A stretch of DNA of 64,000 bases, taken from positions 8,335,915-8,399,914 of the forward strand of contig NC_063061.1 of assembly GCF_018812025.1 (NCBI RefSeq). Direction: 5' to 3'. Made by a program: the position numbers and the translations under genes. Numbering within the stretch: the first letter of the stretch is position 1; each line of letters opens with the position of its first letter. The notes under the pieces were generated by a model. It was not told the origin of the DNA. It ran no database searches and saw only the letters and a program-made list of their open reading frames with translations. Below, one piece after another: positions 22,845-34,995 of the stretch. Source of the stretch: Megalobrama amblycephala. Lineage: Eukaryota > Chordata > Actinopteri > Cypriniformes > Xenocyprididae.

Positions 22845-23607
22845 GACCAATCAAAACACTGTTACTGTCTGTAACCAACCAATCAGAGCAATGTTACTGT
22901 CTATAACCAAGTTGTGGTAACAGGTCCCCTGAATTAGAGTGTATAATGGATCAATCAGGACACTCTCCATGTCTTTAACTGACCAGTCAGAACACTGCTC
23001 CTGTTTATCATGTACCAATTAGAGCCCTGTTACTGTCTATAACCACTCAATCAGAGCACTGCTACCATCTATAGACCTTAGTCAGGTTAGACTCCATCAC
23101 AGATGTAAACAAGGCTGTGAGGAATAGACTTATAGTCTTCACAAAGCCACACACTGTATAAAGGTTGCCAACTCACAATTTTCAAAACTGTATGGAGTTT
23201 TTTTATATGTTTTTGTCTACTACTAACGCACTGTAGTTCTACCTCACAGCCAAACATTTAATATGGCACTTTTCTTAGTAAGGTCCCTAATGGATCAATC
23301 AAGGCACTCTCTATGTCTTTAACTGACCAATCAGAACACTGTCCATTATGAACCAACCAAAGCACTGTTACTGCCTATATCCAACTAATCAGAGAACTTC
23401 TATTCTATTCTAGAACATCTAGAATGGATCATTTAGAGCACTCTCATGTCTTTATCAGTCCAGTCAGAACACTGTTATTGTTTATAACTGATCAATCAGA
23501 TCATTGTTATTCTCTATAACTGACCATTTAGAGCAGTGTTACACTCTTAAACTGACTAATCAGAGCACTGTTGCTGTCTATAACCAACCAATCAGAACAC
23601 TGCCTCA
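22845..23607. repeat. Higher-order satellite with CCAATCA-type units
   Basis: About 16 degenerate units of 30-34 bp with core CCAATCAGAACACTGTTACT and linker GTCTATAAC. Larger blocks of about 130 bp start TGGATCA at 22948, 23291 and 23425, each with four units and a diagnostic CACTCTC-CATGTCTTTA first unit, so the array has two levels of periodicity. A non-array segment occupies 23072-23286. Many units keep an ATTGG/CCAAT core. Class unknown. Confidence 0.85.
23072..23286. mobile_element. Probable MITE inside the CCAAT array
   Basis: A sequence with no array units, bounded by GACCTTAG on the left and CTTAGTAAGGTCC on the right, short inverted ends. The array resumes immediately in the expected first unit of a higher-order block. 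Confidence 0.5.
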
Positions 23608-23751
23608 CCCCAGCACACTATTTACTTGTTGCCAGCTCTGGGAAAGGTGGTTTTAGTCATCGAAATGACTGCAAGTGATCTGTCTCAATCGATCTGAGCT
23701 TACAAAGAGGCTTGTGTTAACCACTAGCCTTTCCACTTTCACTAAACACAA

Positions 23752-23970
23752 ACAGACAGACAGACACACACACACATTAGGTTTCCATGTTTTATGGGGC
23801 TTTCCACAGACATCATGATTTTTTTTTTTTTTTTTACCAACACATCACAGAAAACTTTCTGCATTTTTACATCACTTAGTATCATCTATAAGCTGTTTTC
23901 CTCCTGGGGGCCAAAAATGTCTCCACAATTTTGTTTCCATAACGTAGGGCATCCCTGAAACACAAACACA
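23752..23970 (+). repeat. Family F repeat bordered by CA runs, copy 2
   Basis: CAGACAGACAGACACACACA leads into TTAGGTTTCCATGTTTTATG; the right end is CATAACGTAGGGCATCC followed by another CA-rich run. A 17-T run interrupts it at about 23818-23835. Confidence 0.75.
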
Positions 23971-24087
23971 CACACACCCTCCCCCTGTCTCAGCCAATCA
24001 TAGATGCCAAACAGGAGGAGTGGATATTCACAATCCTCTGAACTATTAGGCCCCGTTAGAGTAAACAGTTTTCTCTTTCTCTCCCTC

Positions 24088-24095
24088 TGTGTGTA

Positions 24096-24139
<44 letters not shown>
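24088..24139. repeat. Compound (GT)n(GA)n microsatellite
   Basis: GT units to 24110, then GA units to 24139. Confidence 0.95.
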
Positions 24140-24144
<5 letters not shown>

Positions 24145-24695
24145 CCTCACACACCTAAGAACACAGTACATACCAGCTCAGTGCTGATAACACCTGCTTT
24201 TGTGAAAGTATTGCATACTTGGTTAGACTTTGTCTCACTGATATTCAAAGAATGCTGTTTGCTCATGTGTACTCAAAACAGTTCATTCAAATTATGTATT
24301 CACTCCACAACTACTGCATACAGCACTTATAAAATCCAATATACTGCTTGAAATATAGTTATACCGCCATAGGGAGAGCAAAATATTGAAAATTATTAAC
24401 ACAAATAACAAAACTACAAGCTGCTCTTTTACATACAAAGCAAGCAGTGACCAGGGGCAGTCAAGCATCATAAAGATTATGAGATTATTCAGTCGTTCGC
24501 TGAAAACTTTCTCCTCCACATCCATGAACATTCAAACCTTGTGCTTCAAGATACACTGCTCCGATTTTGAAATAAATAACACCAAATGGCATTGCTATTA
24601 GAGTGCATTGTGAACATAAAAGAAGATATTCTGAGAAATGTCTTTTCATTCAATAGAAAAAATGGGCTCCAATGATTCTTCAAAATTTCTTCTTT
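24140..24695. other. Unassigned stretch
   Basis: Overlapping short frames on both strands; none with a recognisable domain. Confidence 0.4.
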
Positions 24696-25540
24696 TGCAT
24701 ACCTAAAATGCCCTTTTTATAAGATGTAATGTAAGTCTCTGGTGTCCCCAGAATGTGTCTGTGAAGTTTCAGCTCAAAATACCCCACAGATCATTTATTA
24801 TAGCTTGTCGAATTTGCCCGTATTTGGGTGTGAGCAAAACAAGCCGTTTTTGTGTGTGTCCCTTTAAATGCAAATGAGCTGCTGCTCCCGGCCCCCTTTC
24901 CAGAAGAGGGCGGAGCTTTAACAGCTCAACAACAACAAAGCTGGAGAATCTCACGCAGCCAAAATGAGGATTGTCAGTAACGGTGTTCAGCCTTACATTG
25001 TTCAAACCGGAGTTGGACACTGATGGAGAGACTCAGGAAGAAGTTACAACTTTTAGAATGAAACTGGACGTTTCTGAATGGTTAGTGGATACATTTATAT
25101 AGTTGCTGTGGAGTTGATTCAACTCCTCGACTAGCATGTGCCGTCATGTTCATCTTTTGTGCAAATCCAATGTTGAATTGACCCTCGTTTGTGAAGCAGT
25201 CCGGCGTAAAATGACGGCATGACAACAACACTCTACTACAACAACTCTTCCTCTTCTCTAAAGCAGCTCAACATGGCCTCACCCCCTTTGTTGTGTTCTT
25301 GGGGGCGGGATTTATGTAAATTTTGGGGTTAGTGATGTCACCAACCCGGGAAGAAGCTTGTTGTAGTCCCTACCAGCTGTTTGGTGTAGTCCTTAAAAAG
25401 CGATTTCTGTAAAAGAAAATATCTCACTTTGCATTGAACTTTGAGCATCGTAACTTTGCAGATGTTGTTTATGCTCAAACAGCAACATTACACACTAACT
25501 AAAGTTAAAAAAGTGAAATCATAATCAACCACTTTAAATG
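24696..25540 (+). mobile_element. Family B TTAA element, unoccupied copy
   Basis: Matches 52142-54709 from AAGATGTAATGTAAGTCTCT through GTCAGTAACGGTGTTCAGCC to AAGTGAAATCATAATCAAC. It lacks the 1.7-kb insertion of that copy: here the site reads GAGCTTTAACAGCTC with one TTAA (24918-24921). The left subterminal 80 bp resembles family A, so A and B are related at that end. The left TTAA end is eroded. Confidence 0.8.
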
Positions 25541-26285
25541 TTATAGCCTACTAGTTACTTTTAAATGTTCTCTGAACATTCTGAAACATTTCTAAAATGT
25601 TTGGGAAATGATAAAATGTTCTCTTAACACTCATATAACCCAGAAAAAAAAACGTTTTTTAAAACATTTAAAAAGACTAGATGTCTTAAATGTTCAGATA
25701 AACATTATTTTTTATAACTTGGTAATGGTAATATTAACAAAACATTCTTAGAACACATTTTTTGTTAGCTGGGTATTTGTTTATTTTGGGATATTGCATG
25801 GAAAAGACCAGATTGGACATTCCTCTAAATGTCTCCTTTGTGTTCCACTATAGAAAGAAAGCCATACTGGTTTGGAACGACATGAGGGTGAGAAATATTT
25901 GAGACTGATGATGATAAACAATCATAATGTAGGGTAAAAAAATTACGTTTCTCATCTTAATTGTTAGTTGAGGAATGCCGGCAGGATTGACGTAAGCAGC
26001 TGTTTATGCTAGTGTTATAATTGGCTTGATAACACAAACATGCTCTTTTTAAATTTCAGAGCTCCATGCCATATAAAAACATTTTCCCATATTTTTGTTT
26101 TATTATTGTACAGTATGAGGGCAGTAATCTGAGTAGGACAGGGCTTTACATTCACACAGATGTATAGCTATGGGGTGTGATCCTCTATCATAATTCCACA
26201 ACCATGTGACAGAGCGAAAAACACAGCCCTGAGTATCACATGCATACTGGTCATGTGATGAAGCTAAGCATGATTACGTTGAGTA
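25541..26285. repeat. Degenerate repeat fragment then unassigned DNA
   Basis: 25555-25785 (ACATTCTGAAACATTTCTAA to TTTTTGTTAGCTGGGT) looks like a fragment of a MITE ending ACCCAGCTAACAAAAA. A trace of a family D right arm (ACGACATGAGGGTGAG) is at 25878. 25960-26280 is not repeated in the window and holds no gene. Confidence 0.4.
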
Positions 26286-26474
26286 TGACTACACACACAA
26301 ACTTTCACATTTTCAAAAAACAAACAAACATCATTCTCTATGATTTATAGGCCTGTTTTCCTCATGGGGACCAAAAATGTCCCCACGAGAACAAGGATTT
26401 TGGATATTGCCATCTTTGTGGGAACATTTTGTCCCCATAACGTAGGGTTTACCAGGACACCACACACACACACC
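26286..26474 (+). repeat. Family F repeat, copy 3 (5' truncated)
   Basis: Keeps TATGATTTATAGGCCTGTTT, GGGGACCAAAAATGTCCCC and CCCCATAACGTAGGG, and ends in a CA run. The TTTCCATGTTTTATGGGG start is missing. Confidence 0.7.
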
Positions 26475-27691
26475 CTGACCCACTTCTTTCATATAAACAG
26501 ACATGAGACAAATACATGTTTAGATCACTAAACCTAATATTAACAAGGAAAGATCAGATTTTTCTGATGCCATTTCAAAACATACTGCAAAAAATGGCTC
26601 ATATAAAATAATACAAAAATCTTTAAAAATTCTGGTGCTACTGTCACAATTTTGACATACATACGCTTGTAAAGTAGAGCATATACATCTTTTATATTAA
26701 ATTACAGTTCTCTTTACTCATCTAGACCATCTGAAATACCAAAACAAACATTAACTCAGCTGAGAAATGATCCCATAAATGTGTTATAAAGTATCAGCTT
26801 CCTCTAAATGTGATGGGATTATAAGCAAGCTCACAAATTTACCTTTGCAATTTGAATCAAACAATGACTTGGACTTCCTCTGCTGTGCTCTTATCCAATC
26901 ACTGTCCAGAAACCACTGAAACCTGATCCTGATGACATATCTCACTAGCCAACCCCCATGTGTTTGTATAAAGGGAAATACATCTCTAAGCAGGTCCTGG
27001 TTAGTGACTTCATGGGTGTGGGATTCAATGATTGTGTGCGAACAGGTCTGACAGACATGCTGAAGTCCATCGTCACAGTTTAACACTCGGGTGTGACTGA
27101 CTGTGAGACATTCCAACTGCAAGCTGAATTAAATCAGGAGGATTTTAAGTTGTTTTGTTGAAAAGCAGGGTGCACGTGAAGCTAAGGGCTGGTAACATTA
27201 TGATGTGATGCAATAGAATGAAATCACGAGTGCTGGATAAACTTCATTATTAAATTCATTTCATTTTAGCTTTAAATTGTATGCGTAGTTGACAAAATTG
27301 TATGTCTTGTGCTTTTTCAAATATTGGTGCTAGTTGAATTTTATTGCTCATTAACTTATCCTACACAAAGGCTAAACCAAGTGAGCTGCCATTTTAAAGC
27401 ATCGTATGTGCACAAAAAGCATAATTAAGATCTTCTTTAGGCCATATTCTAAGGCAGCATTGCTTGTATTCTTAATGGAGAAGGCATTCCCTTGATTCAT
27501 TGTAACATCTATTGAAGATGGTGGATGAATTTCATTCATTAACAAAAAATGATCCAGTCTAATAAAAATGTTTCTTTTTACTCAACTACATACTAATGCT
27601 TAAACACTATTGAAATGGATCAAGTCTCCAGTGCACTTCATGTGCGAGAACTATTCGTATGCTTATGTTGAACGTATCAAATCCATTACTC
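26475..27691. other. No gene identified
   Basis: A 112-codon frame on the minus strand (26784-27122) has no domain I recognise. AT-rich and not repeated in the window. Confidence 0.35.
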
Positions 27692-27695
27692 TTAA

Positions 27696-28152
27696 AGGAT
27701 TAGTTCACTTTCAAATAGAATTTTCCTGATAATTTACTCACCCCCATGTCATCCAAGATGTCCATGTCTTTCTTTCTTCAGTCGAAAAGAAATTAAGGTT
27801 TTTGATGAAAACATTCCAGGATTATTCTCTTTATAATGGACTTCAACTACGGTTGAAGATGAAAATTACAGTTTCAGTGCAGCTTCAAAGGGCTTTAAAC
27901 GATACCAGACGAGGAATAAGGGTCTTGCCTAGTGGTATCGTTTAAAGCCCTTTGAAGCTGCGCTGAAACTGAAATTTTGACCTTCAACCGTTTGGAGGCC
28001 ATTGAAGTCCACTATAATGAGAATTATCCTGGAATGTTTTCAACAAAAACCTTAATTTCTTTTCAACTGATGAAAGAAAGACATGAACATATTGGATGAC
28101 ATGGGGGTGAGTAAATTATCAGGAAAATTTTATTTGAAAGTGGACTAATCCT
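27696..28152. mobile_element. Family E hairpin MITE flanked by TTAA, complete
   Basis: 457 bp with TTAA at 27692-27695 and 28153-28156. Arms start AGGATTAGTTCACTTTCAAA and fold back with few mismatches through AATTAAGGTTTTTGATGAAA. The centre AGGAATAAGGGTCTT is shared with the longer copy at 57381-57960, of which this looks like an internally shortened derivative. Confidence 0.85.
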
Positions 28153-28284
28153 TTAAGGTTTCATTTCAGTTAGGATGTTCTTTATGGTAGTAGGCAGCAA
28201 GGTAATTTTCATTAAATTAAATAAGCAATTTCTATATGGGTATCGAGTGTGACTGTGCATATCAGTGCTCTGTAAACATTATAA

Positions 28285-29530
28285 TTATTCATACAACAGT
28301 TCTTTCTGGTTCTCGAATCTCATTGGCTGAGAGCCATGCCATATTTTAGTGATAAGAGCACTCCTACCTTTTCATCGTTTGTATCACTCCACTTGAAGCG
28401 ACTGTCAAGGTGGCCGAGCAATTCCACTGTATTTTTTACAAATACTACACTTGTTGTACCACGAACTGTAGTTTTAAGAATTTTTTTGGCCAGAATGTAG
28501 TTGTTTAGACCTGAAATATGTGACTCATATTTGATCATAGTGCTTACAAATTGTTTAGATGTTTTCGGAGATGCGAGCTCCAGGTCGTTAGCGGCTGTTC
28601 AGTGCTCGTGTACCCGCCGAGAACAGCTTCATCAGGGCCAGTGCTTCGGGGATTTGCCACTCTCTCTTATAGTGGTTAAACATGAGATATAATTCATTTT
28701 TGGGTACATAAAGGGGCAATCTTTGGTCTTATTAATCTATTACTTGTTCCTGAGCAAATTGAATTAGACTATGTTAAATTTAATCATTTAATATTAAGGC
28801 TATATTTAACCTGCATCCTGTAGAGCACTGCTTTTGTACGTTTGACTGAATTGTACAAGAGTGTAATAAAATATTATCAATAAATATTATTTTATATAAA
28901 TAATATGTTGTATTTGGTTTTGAGAAAGGGTCCATCAGTGCGTAATATTGATTGAGTGATTGTTACATTAATACGCCATTAGAAGGCAACAAACTTTATG
29001 AGTGAATGAGTTAGTCACATGAGACTTTTAAATTGAAAGGGACTTTTGTAAACAAAGGATGTTGTTTTAGCGCTGTATGTTATGGAAAATTTCCTTAGCT
29101 GTAGAAAGGACAAATACAAAGATCGCTTTCCTCAGTGGACATTCAAGCGAACTTTATAATGGATATAATATTATGGACATCGATCTGAAGAATGAATGTT
29201 ATATCAGACACAGGTAATGCTCGCTCAGGCGATCTCTCTCTCTCTCTCTTTCTCTCTCTCTAAATAATACTGTACAAAATACAATGTCAAACTGTCAACT
29301 TGAGATTTGTATCTGTGGCAGAAGGATATTTCTTATTTATTTACAGACTTGTGCTGTTGAACTGTTGTATAAATGCAATATCACACTCGTAGCCATGCAA
29401 TATGGCTGTATATCAGCACTCTGTGATTACCTACAACCTCGTGCCTACGGCCGAATCACAGCCATGCTGGCAACCATATCGAACAGCTACTTATGTGATA
29501 TTGCTCATATATTTCACAAGAATAGAAGCA
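28285..29530. repeat. Probable old repeat with palindromic segments
   Basis: AGTTCTTTCTGGTTCTCGAA and GCCATGCAATATGGCTGTAT with CCTACGGCCGAATCACAGCC resemble a dispersed repeat I associate with zebrafish-type genomes. Several self-complementary words (GCCATGCAATATGGC) occur. Ends are not defined. Includes a (TC)n tract at 29231-29261. Confidence 0.3.
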
Positions 29531-29818
29531 AAAATGTAGCTGTAATTTATTAGATATTAGTGGAAGTCACAGATTGTGAAAGCAAGCTAGAATATATAAC
29601 CTTTACAAATTCAACTATATACAAAAAAAACAACAACATGTATTTGGGTCCAAAATCTACTTTTTGCCACAGCGTTAAATGGGGGTAGAATTGAGAAAAT
29701 TGAATTGCCACAAATATTTCTGCATGATTTTGCATGTTTCTTTTGCAGTATTGTTTGGCAGTTTTTATGTTTTTATATTGAATTATTTTAAATTAACATG
29801 TATTTTTAACAAAATGTG

Positions 29819-29850
<32 letters not shown>

Positions 29851-30246
29851 CACGACAGATTTATGGTTTGTATCACTTCAGAGGCGTTCCATTCAATAAG
29901 TGCTCTGCACTTCAAATCTGAAGGGAGCGAACACGATCAGTTCGAAGGGCACTGTAAATGACAGGGAATAAGGGAGCATTTACCCATTAGTCATTGTACA
30001 TCACCACAGTACTGCAAAACTTTTGATTAAAATAAACACAGTAAAAATGATTTGAAGCTCCAACATTTATTTTATCGAATTTAATCAGTCCCATGTGTGT
30101 ATGCGGTTGTTCTCGGGTATAAAGGGCACAAGATGTGATAGTTACAGTGTAACTCATGATTATGGTTAAATAAGATAAAACACAAATCTAATATATCAAA
30201 TGACTTTTATTTTCATATTATATATTGCAGCAGACATTTATTACTC
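29531..30246. other. No gene; (GT)n and a fragment related to the 59-kb element
   Basis: 29822-29850 is (GT)14. 29885-29975 has GTTCCATTCAATAAGTG, GAAGGGAGCGAACA and TTCGAAGGGCACT, echoing the element at 59015-59687. The rest is unassigned. Confidence 0.4.
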
Positions 30247-31549
30247 AGGGACCATTTTTACATGACAACTAAAACAGCAAAACTTTTTATGCATTTTGGC
30301 CTTTCATTTACATGACAACAGCGTTTTGGGGGCCTGAAAACACAAACATTTGAAAACGGGATTCAAAGTGCACGTTTTTGAATACAATACCATTATCATC
30401 TCCATGTAAACTACAAAAACGTCAATTTGTGAAAACGCTGATGTCATGCACACAAGTGTTCAGTCTAAAGGCATGTAGTGTTTCTTTACAAAGTGACATT
30501 GCCAACTACTGGCCTGGCATGAATAATACAGCATTTTAAAGGTGCCCTAGAACGTCTTTTTAAAAGATGTAATATAAGTCTAAGGTGTCCCCTGAATGTG
30601 TCTGTGAAGTTTCAGCTCAAAATACCCCATAGATTTTTTTTATTCATTTTTTTTAACTGCCTATTTTGGGGCATCATTAACTATGCACCGATATATAGGT
30701 TGCGGCTCGTGCTTGCCTTAAACAGCATAAACAAAGTTCACACAGCTAATATAACCCTCAAAATGGATCTTTACAAAGTGTTCGTCATGCAGCATGTCTA
30801 ATCACGTACGTATAGTATTTATTTGGATGTTTACATTTGATTCTGAATGAGTTTGTAGTATGCTCTGTGGCTAAAGCTAACATTACACACTGTTGGAGAG
30901 ATTTATAAAGAATGAAGTTGTGTTTATGCATTATACAGACTGCAAGTGTTTAATAATGAAAATAGCGACGGCTCTTGTCTCCGTGAATACAGTAAGAAAC
31001 GATGGTAACTTTAACCACATTTAACAGTACATTAGCAACATGCTAATGAAACATTTAGAAAGACAATTTACAAATATCACTAAAAATATCATGATATCAT
31101 GGATCATGTCAGTTATTATCGCTCCATCTGCCATTTTTCGCTATTGTTCTTGCCTGCTTACCTATAATGATGATTCAGCTGTGCACATCCAGACGTTCTG
31201 CTCTTGTCTAATGCTTGAACGTGGGCTGGCATATGCAAATATTGGGGGCGTACACCCCGACTGTTACGTAACAGTAGGTGTTATGTTGAGATTCGCCTGT
31301 TCTTCGGAGGTCTTTTAAACAAATTAGATTTATATAAGAAGGAGGAAACAATGGAGTTTGAGACTCACTGTATGTCTTTTCCATGTACTGAACTCTTGTT
31401 ATTCAACTATGCCGAGGTAAATTCAATATTTAATTCTAGGGCACCTTTAAATCATTTTTCGTGAGTCTGTGTGAACGGGGATCATTTTGAAAACATGAAA
31501 AACAAACTTTTCCGTTTTTATTACATCATTGTCGTGTAAATGTACCCTC
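30247..31549 (+). mobile_element. Family H DNA element carrying a family A insertion
   Basis: Ends AGGGACCATTTTTACATGAC and GTCGTGTAAATGTACCCT are inverted. About 395 bp of element remain around the nested 907-bp copy. The left half matches 58784-59015 (TTTTTATGCATTTTGGCC, GGGATTCAAAGTGCA-type words). Confidence 0.75.
30540..31446 (+). mobile_element. Family A TTAA element, copy 3 (nested)
   Basis: 907 bp, ends AGGTGCCCTAGA / TCTAGGGCACCT, TTAA at 30536-30539 and 31447-31450. Carries ATGCAAAT (31232-31239) and the TTACGTAA palindrome (31257-31278). A 92-codon frame at 31040-31318 partly persists in other copies, but no transposase motif is evident. Confidence 0.85.
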
Positions 31550-31921
31550 AGTTTAGCACTTTCAATTATAACAATTTATATTAATTAAGTTATATTATGT
31601 CATCACACCTCGAACTCTTGAATTATAATATGTGGTACAGGCGCTTCATCTGTTTGGGATGGTATTTTGTCAATTGAAGTGAACTTCAACAGATATCCAG
31701 GGAGGGCTCAAGGGAGTAGGGAGTAGTGAACACTGCATAGGGACCCTGTGAACTGGAATGCAGACTTTGACTTGAAAGGTCAGATTATCATTCTTACAGT
31801 TCAGTTTAACCATGTTTTCATTTCAAGTTCCCAACCAATTGTTTGCCAAACTTATCAAAAAAAAAAGAAGTTTTTTTTGCACTCCACTTTGCCTCAACTC
31901 TTTCCAAAAAACTCACAATAA
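31550..31921. other. Unassigned stretch
   Basis: No gene or repeat identified. Confidence 0.4.
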
Positions 31922-31970
<49 letters not shown>

Positions 31971-31987
31971 CAGTATATATATATATT
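31922..31987. repeat. Compound (TC)n(TA)n microsatellite
   Basis: TC units to about 31945, then TA units with one CAG interruption. Confidence 0.95.
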
Positions 31988-32740
31988 TTGAAGAGTCTTA
32001 CATAACTCCACCACCGCCGTTTCCACACTACCCAATTTTTCCAATTTAATAAAACAGGCAGTCAGGAACACGGTGTTCCCTTGTAGAGGTCAGCAGCGGT
32101 GATAGAACAGGCTAGTGCTGCCCTCATGTAATCCTTTCCTCTGCCTGGCATGGATGAACAAGCGCATTAGCAGCTAACTGTAGTTTGTGTTGTGCAGCTC
32201 TGGCACAGGAAAGGAAGACACAAGATGTGGTGAGTGTTTACTCTAGAAATGAAGGAATATGTCAACCTGATCTCAACACTCATAAGAACTATTTTATGAG
32301 ATGGCGTTTTCATAATTATATGAATATAAGGGTAACAGTTTACTTAAAGCCTTTATATACAAGGCATTATAAAAATATTTGAATGCATTAATTATGCTTT
32401 GTAATGCACCTTGTAATGCATTATATGATCATGAATATAAGTGTAACCACAGTTATAATATATTATAATACTTGAACATGTCTTTAGATAGAATAATGCA
32501 TTAAAACACATGACAATCAACCAATTTCAGATGTAACAAGGAATCTGCAAATACTATATTGCATTTTAAGTTTGCTTACAATTATTTATGAAAAGATATA
32601 ATGCATTATAAAATAAATTATGAATACCTTTATAATGCATTATAAACAAAGTCTTTAATTTAAGTGTTAATGAAAAAAGTCATCAATGAAGGTCCACCCC
32701 TAAACCGTCAGTGAGGTGTATGAAATCGTACAAATTCATG
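31988..32740. repeat. AT-rich stretch with old MITE fragment
   Basis: From 32327 (GGGTAACAGTTTACTTAAAG) to about 32660 the words AATGCATTATA and TATAATGCATTATAA recur six or more times, suggesting a decayed element with GTAACAnTTTACTT end. No gene. Confidence 0.35.
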
Positions 32741-32963
32741 CACTGTAAGAAAAAAACTCTATAGAAAAACTGAAAATGCACTGGTAATTTTTAGCCAGGA
32801 CATTACCTGATTATTGTACTTTTCCTTTAATACTAAACAACAACACAATGTAATGCATAATTTAAATTACGAGTTAAACACCTATTACCAATCTATATGT
32901 AAAGTTCCTTCATATCAAGGTTCCTTCATTGGGCCCTATTTTTAGGAACTTTTTCTTACAGTG
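32741..32963. mobile_element. 223-bp MITE, ends CACTGTAAGAAAAA
   Basis: Left CACTGTAAGAAAAAAACT and right AACTTTTTCTTACAGTG are inverted. Flanks TTCATG / TATGAA are palindromic about the element. Non-coding. Confidence 0.65.
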
Positions 32964-33650
32964 TATGAATTAACCATTAGCTATTAGCCACTAATTTGCC
33001 AAAACATAAAATAACTACGAATTTCCATATAAGTGTGTTGAATATGCCACTTCTATGTGAGCACTGATCCCTAATGCCTGTCGTGATGCAGACAGAGGTT
33101 GAGAGAGACTCACATGGCCTGAGAGTATGGTCACATGGGTTTACCATGTGCAGCTGCCCAGTATGTGTATTTAGCTGAGCCTCTTTACCTTAAACAACAA
33201 CAGTCTGTAGAGCAGTCAGTAGGTAAACAGCTACTGTAGTTGAAACACTGATGACAGAGAGATATCATTTATGCACTTTCTGTTAAATAGATTACAGATC
33301 TTTCACCTTGGTTATGTTTTTTACAAGCCATGTGATTTTAAAGAATCATTTATGTCCTATGCAAAATGGTGTTTAATACACAGGGTTAGTATATTATGTA
33401 AAATGTATCTAAATATACTAGGTAGCCCTAAGTACAAGTAATAGTAATAGTGATGCTTTGCACCACAAAAATTTTAAGATTGATACTTATATGTTGGAAT
33501 AATAATAGTTTAATTTATTAACAGGATTGTAATTTATTAACATACTAAAATACTGCAACCTAGTGAAACAATGAGTAAAAAGGATAAATATTAAAGGCCT
33601 TGAGATACTTCAAATGAAATTATTTTGTTATTGAGAGGAAAGCACATATT
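32964..33650. other. No gene identified
   Basis: 33080-33250 is moderately GC-rich and not repeated in the window, with CAGCTG and TTACCATG words. The remainder is AT-rich. Confidence 0.35.
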
Positions 33651-33652
33651 TA

Positions 33653-34993
33653 CAGTGCCCTCCACAATTATTGGCACCCTTAGTAAATATGAGCAAAGGC
33701 GACTGTGAAAATAAATTCACAAAATTCTAACCTATCATTGAAGTAAAACAATTGAAAATGGGGGGGGGGGGGGGGGGGGGGGTACATGTTGGCCACAATT
33801 ATTGGCACCCAATTATTGCAATGTCCTTTTCCCAAGATAACAGCTCTGAGTCTTCTTCTATAATGCCTGATGAATTTGGAGAACACCTGAAAAGAGATCA
33901 GAGACCATTCCTCCATGTTGGTGGTGCTTCTCTTCAGTTCACTTCACTCATTTTCTTTAGGGTTCAGGTCAGGGGACTGGGATGGCAATGGCAGAAGCTT
34001 CATTTTGTGCTCAGTGACACATTGTTTTGTTGGTTTTGATATTTGTTTTGGATCCAATCACGGCCCATTATAAGATTTCTAGCAGAAGCAGTCAGGTTTT
34101 GATTTTTTATCTGTTGGTATTTGCTAGAATCCATGATACCATGTATCTGAACAAGATCTCCAGGACCTCCAGCAGAAAAATAGGCCCACAACATGGGCAT
34201 GGGGTACTTTTTTATCCACGTGTGCACCAAACCCATCTGGTGGGTTTGCTGCCAAAAAGCTCTTGTTTTAGTTTCATCTGACCATAGAAGCCGGTCCCGT
34301 TTGAAGATCCAGTCTTGTCTGACAACTGAATATGCTGGAGATTGTTTCTGGATGAGAGCAGGGTATTTTTCTTGAAACCCTCCTGAACAACTTTTGGTGA
34401 TGTAGGTGTTCTTTGATCATTTTTTTAGGCTTTCTCAGACTCAAGACACATCTCTGCAATTCTCCAGCTGTGATCCTTGGAGAGTCTTTGGCCACTTAAA
34501 CTTTCCTCCTCACCGTGCATTAGGACGATTTAGACACACGTCCTCTTCCAGATATTTGTAATATCTTTAGTTGATTGGAACTTCTTAATTATTGCCCTGA
34601 TAATAGAAATGGGGATTTTCAATGCTTTAGCTATTTTCTTACATTTTCTTTCTTATTTTCTGTTTATACTCATGTGGAACAGGAAGTCATGGCTAGACAA
34701 TTTCATGCTCCTAGTCACCCTGGTGTGCTAAAAAATGTAAATATGAATGGGAATATACTTCAGAGATATTTTACTCATAAGAATTTCTAGGGGTGCCAAT
34801 AATTGTGGCCAACATGTTTTAGAGAAAAACATTTATTTCATAATGTGATTGTTTGATTGTTTTACTTCGATGAAAGGATAGAATTTTGTGAAGTTTTTGA
34901 ATGAAAGAGCAAAAGGATAAACAATGCAGATTTATTTTCACAGCCACCTTTGCTCATATTTACTAAGGGTGCCAATAATTGTGGAGGGCACTG
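33653..34993 (-). mobile_element. Tc1/mariner transposon with IR/DR ends, inactive
   Basis: 1,341 bp between TA dinucleotides (33651-33652, 34994-34995). Outer ends CAGTGCCCTCCACAATTATT pair over more than 45 bp. A second copy of the TIR core, CCACAATTATTGGCACCC, lies about 140 bp inside each end (33793-33810; complement at 34791-34808): the IR/DR layout of Tc1 elements of the Sleeping Beauty type. A run of 23 G (33760-33782) disrupts the left repeat. The transposase relic is on the minus strand. Confidence 0.95.
33690..34700 (-). pseudogene. Tc1-type transposase relic
   Basis: The minus strand keeps recognisable transposase pieces in different frames. In order they are: IKEHLHHQKLFRRVSRK (part of the DNA-binding to catalytic linker), a DDE-domain piece PMPMLWAYFSAGGPGDLVQ and HGIMDSSKYQQI, then SPDLNPKENEWSELKR, which holds the acidic third catalytic position of the family's DLNP-EN motif. 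Stops and frame changes separate them. The QHD-type segment carrying the middle catalytic Asp is not recognisable: after WIQNKY the frame drifts. Intact family members are about 340 residues; nothing close to that length is open here. It cannot make an active enzyme, but the ends could still be recognised in trans. Confidence 0.85.
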
Positions 34994-34995
34994 TA

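Noticed and set aside
26784..27122. 112-codon minus-strand frame
   Set aside because: No recognisable domain; considered as an exon but no flanking splice logic was convincing.
31040..31318. Frame partly shared by family A copies
   Set aside because: Frame is broken in other copies and has no transposase motif; shared only because the elements are similar DNA.
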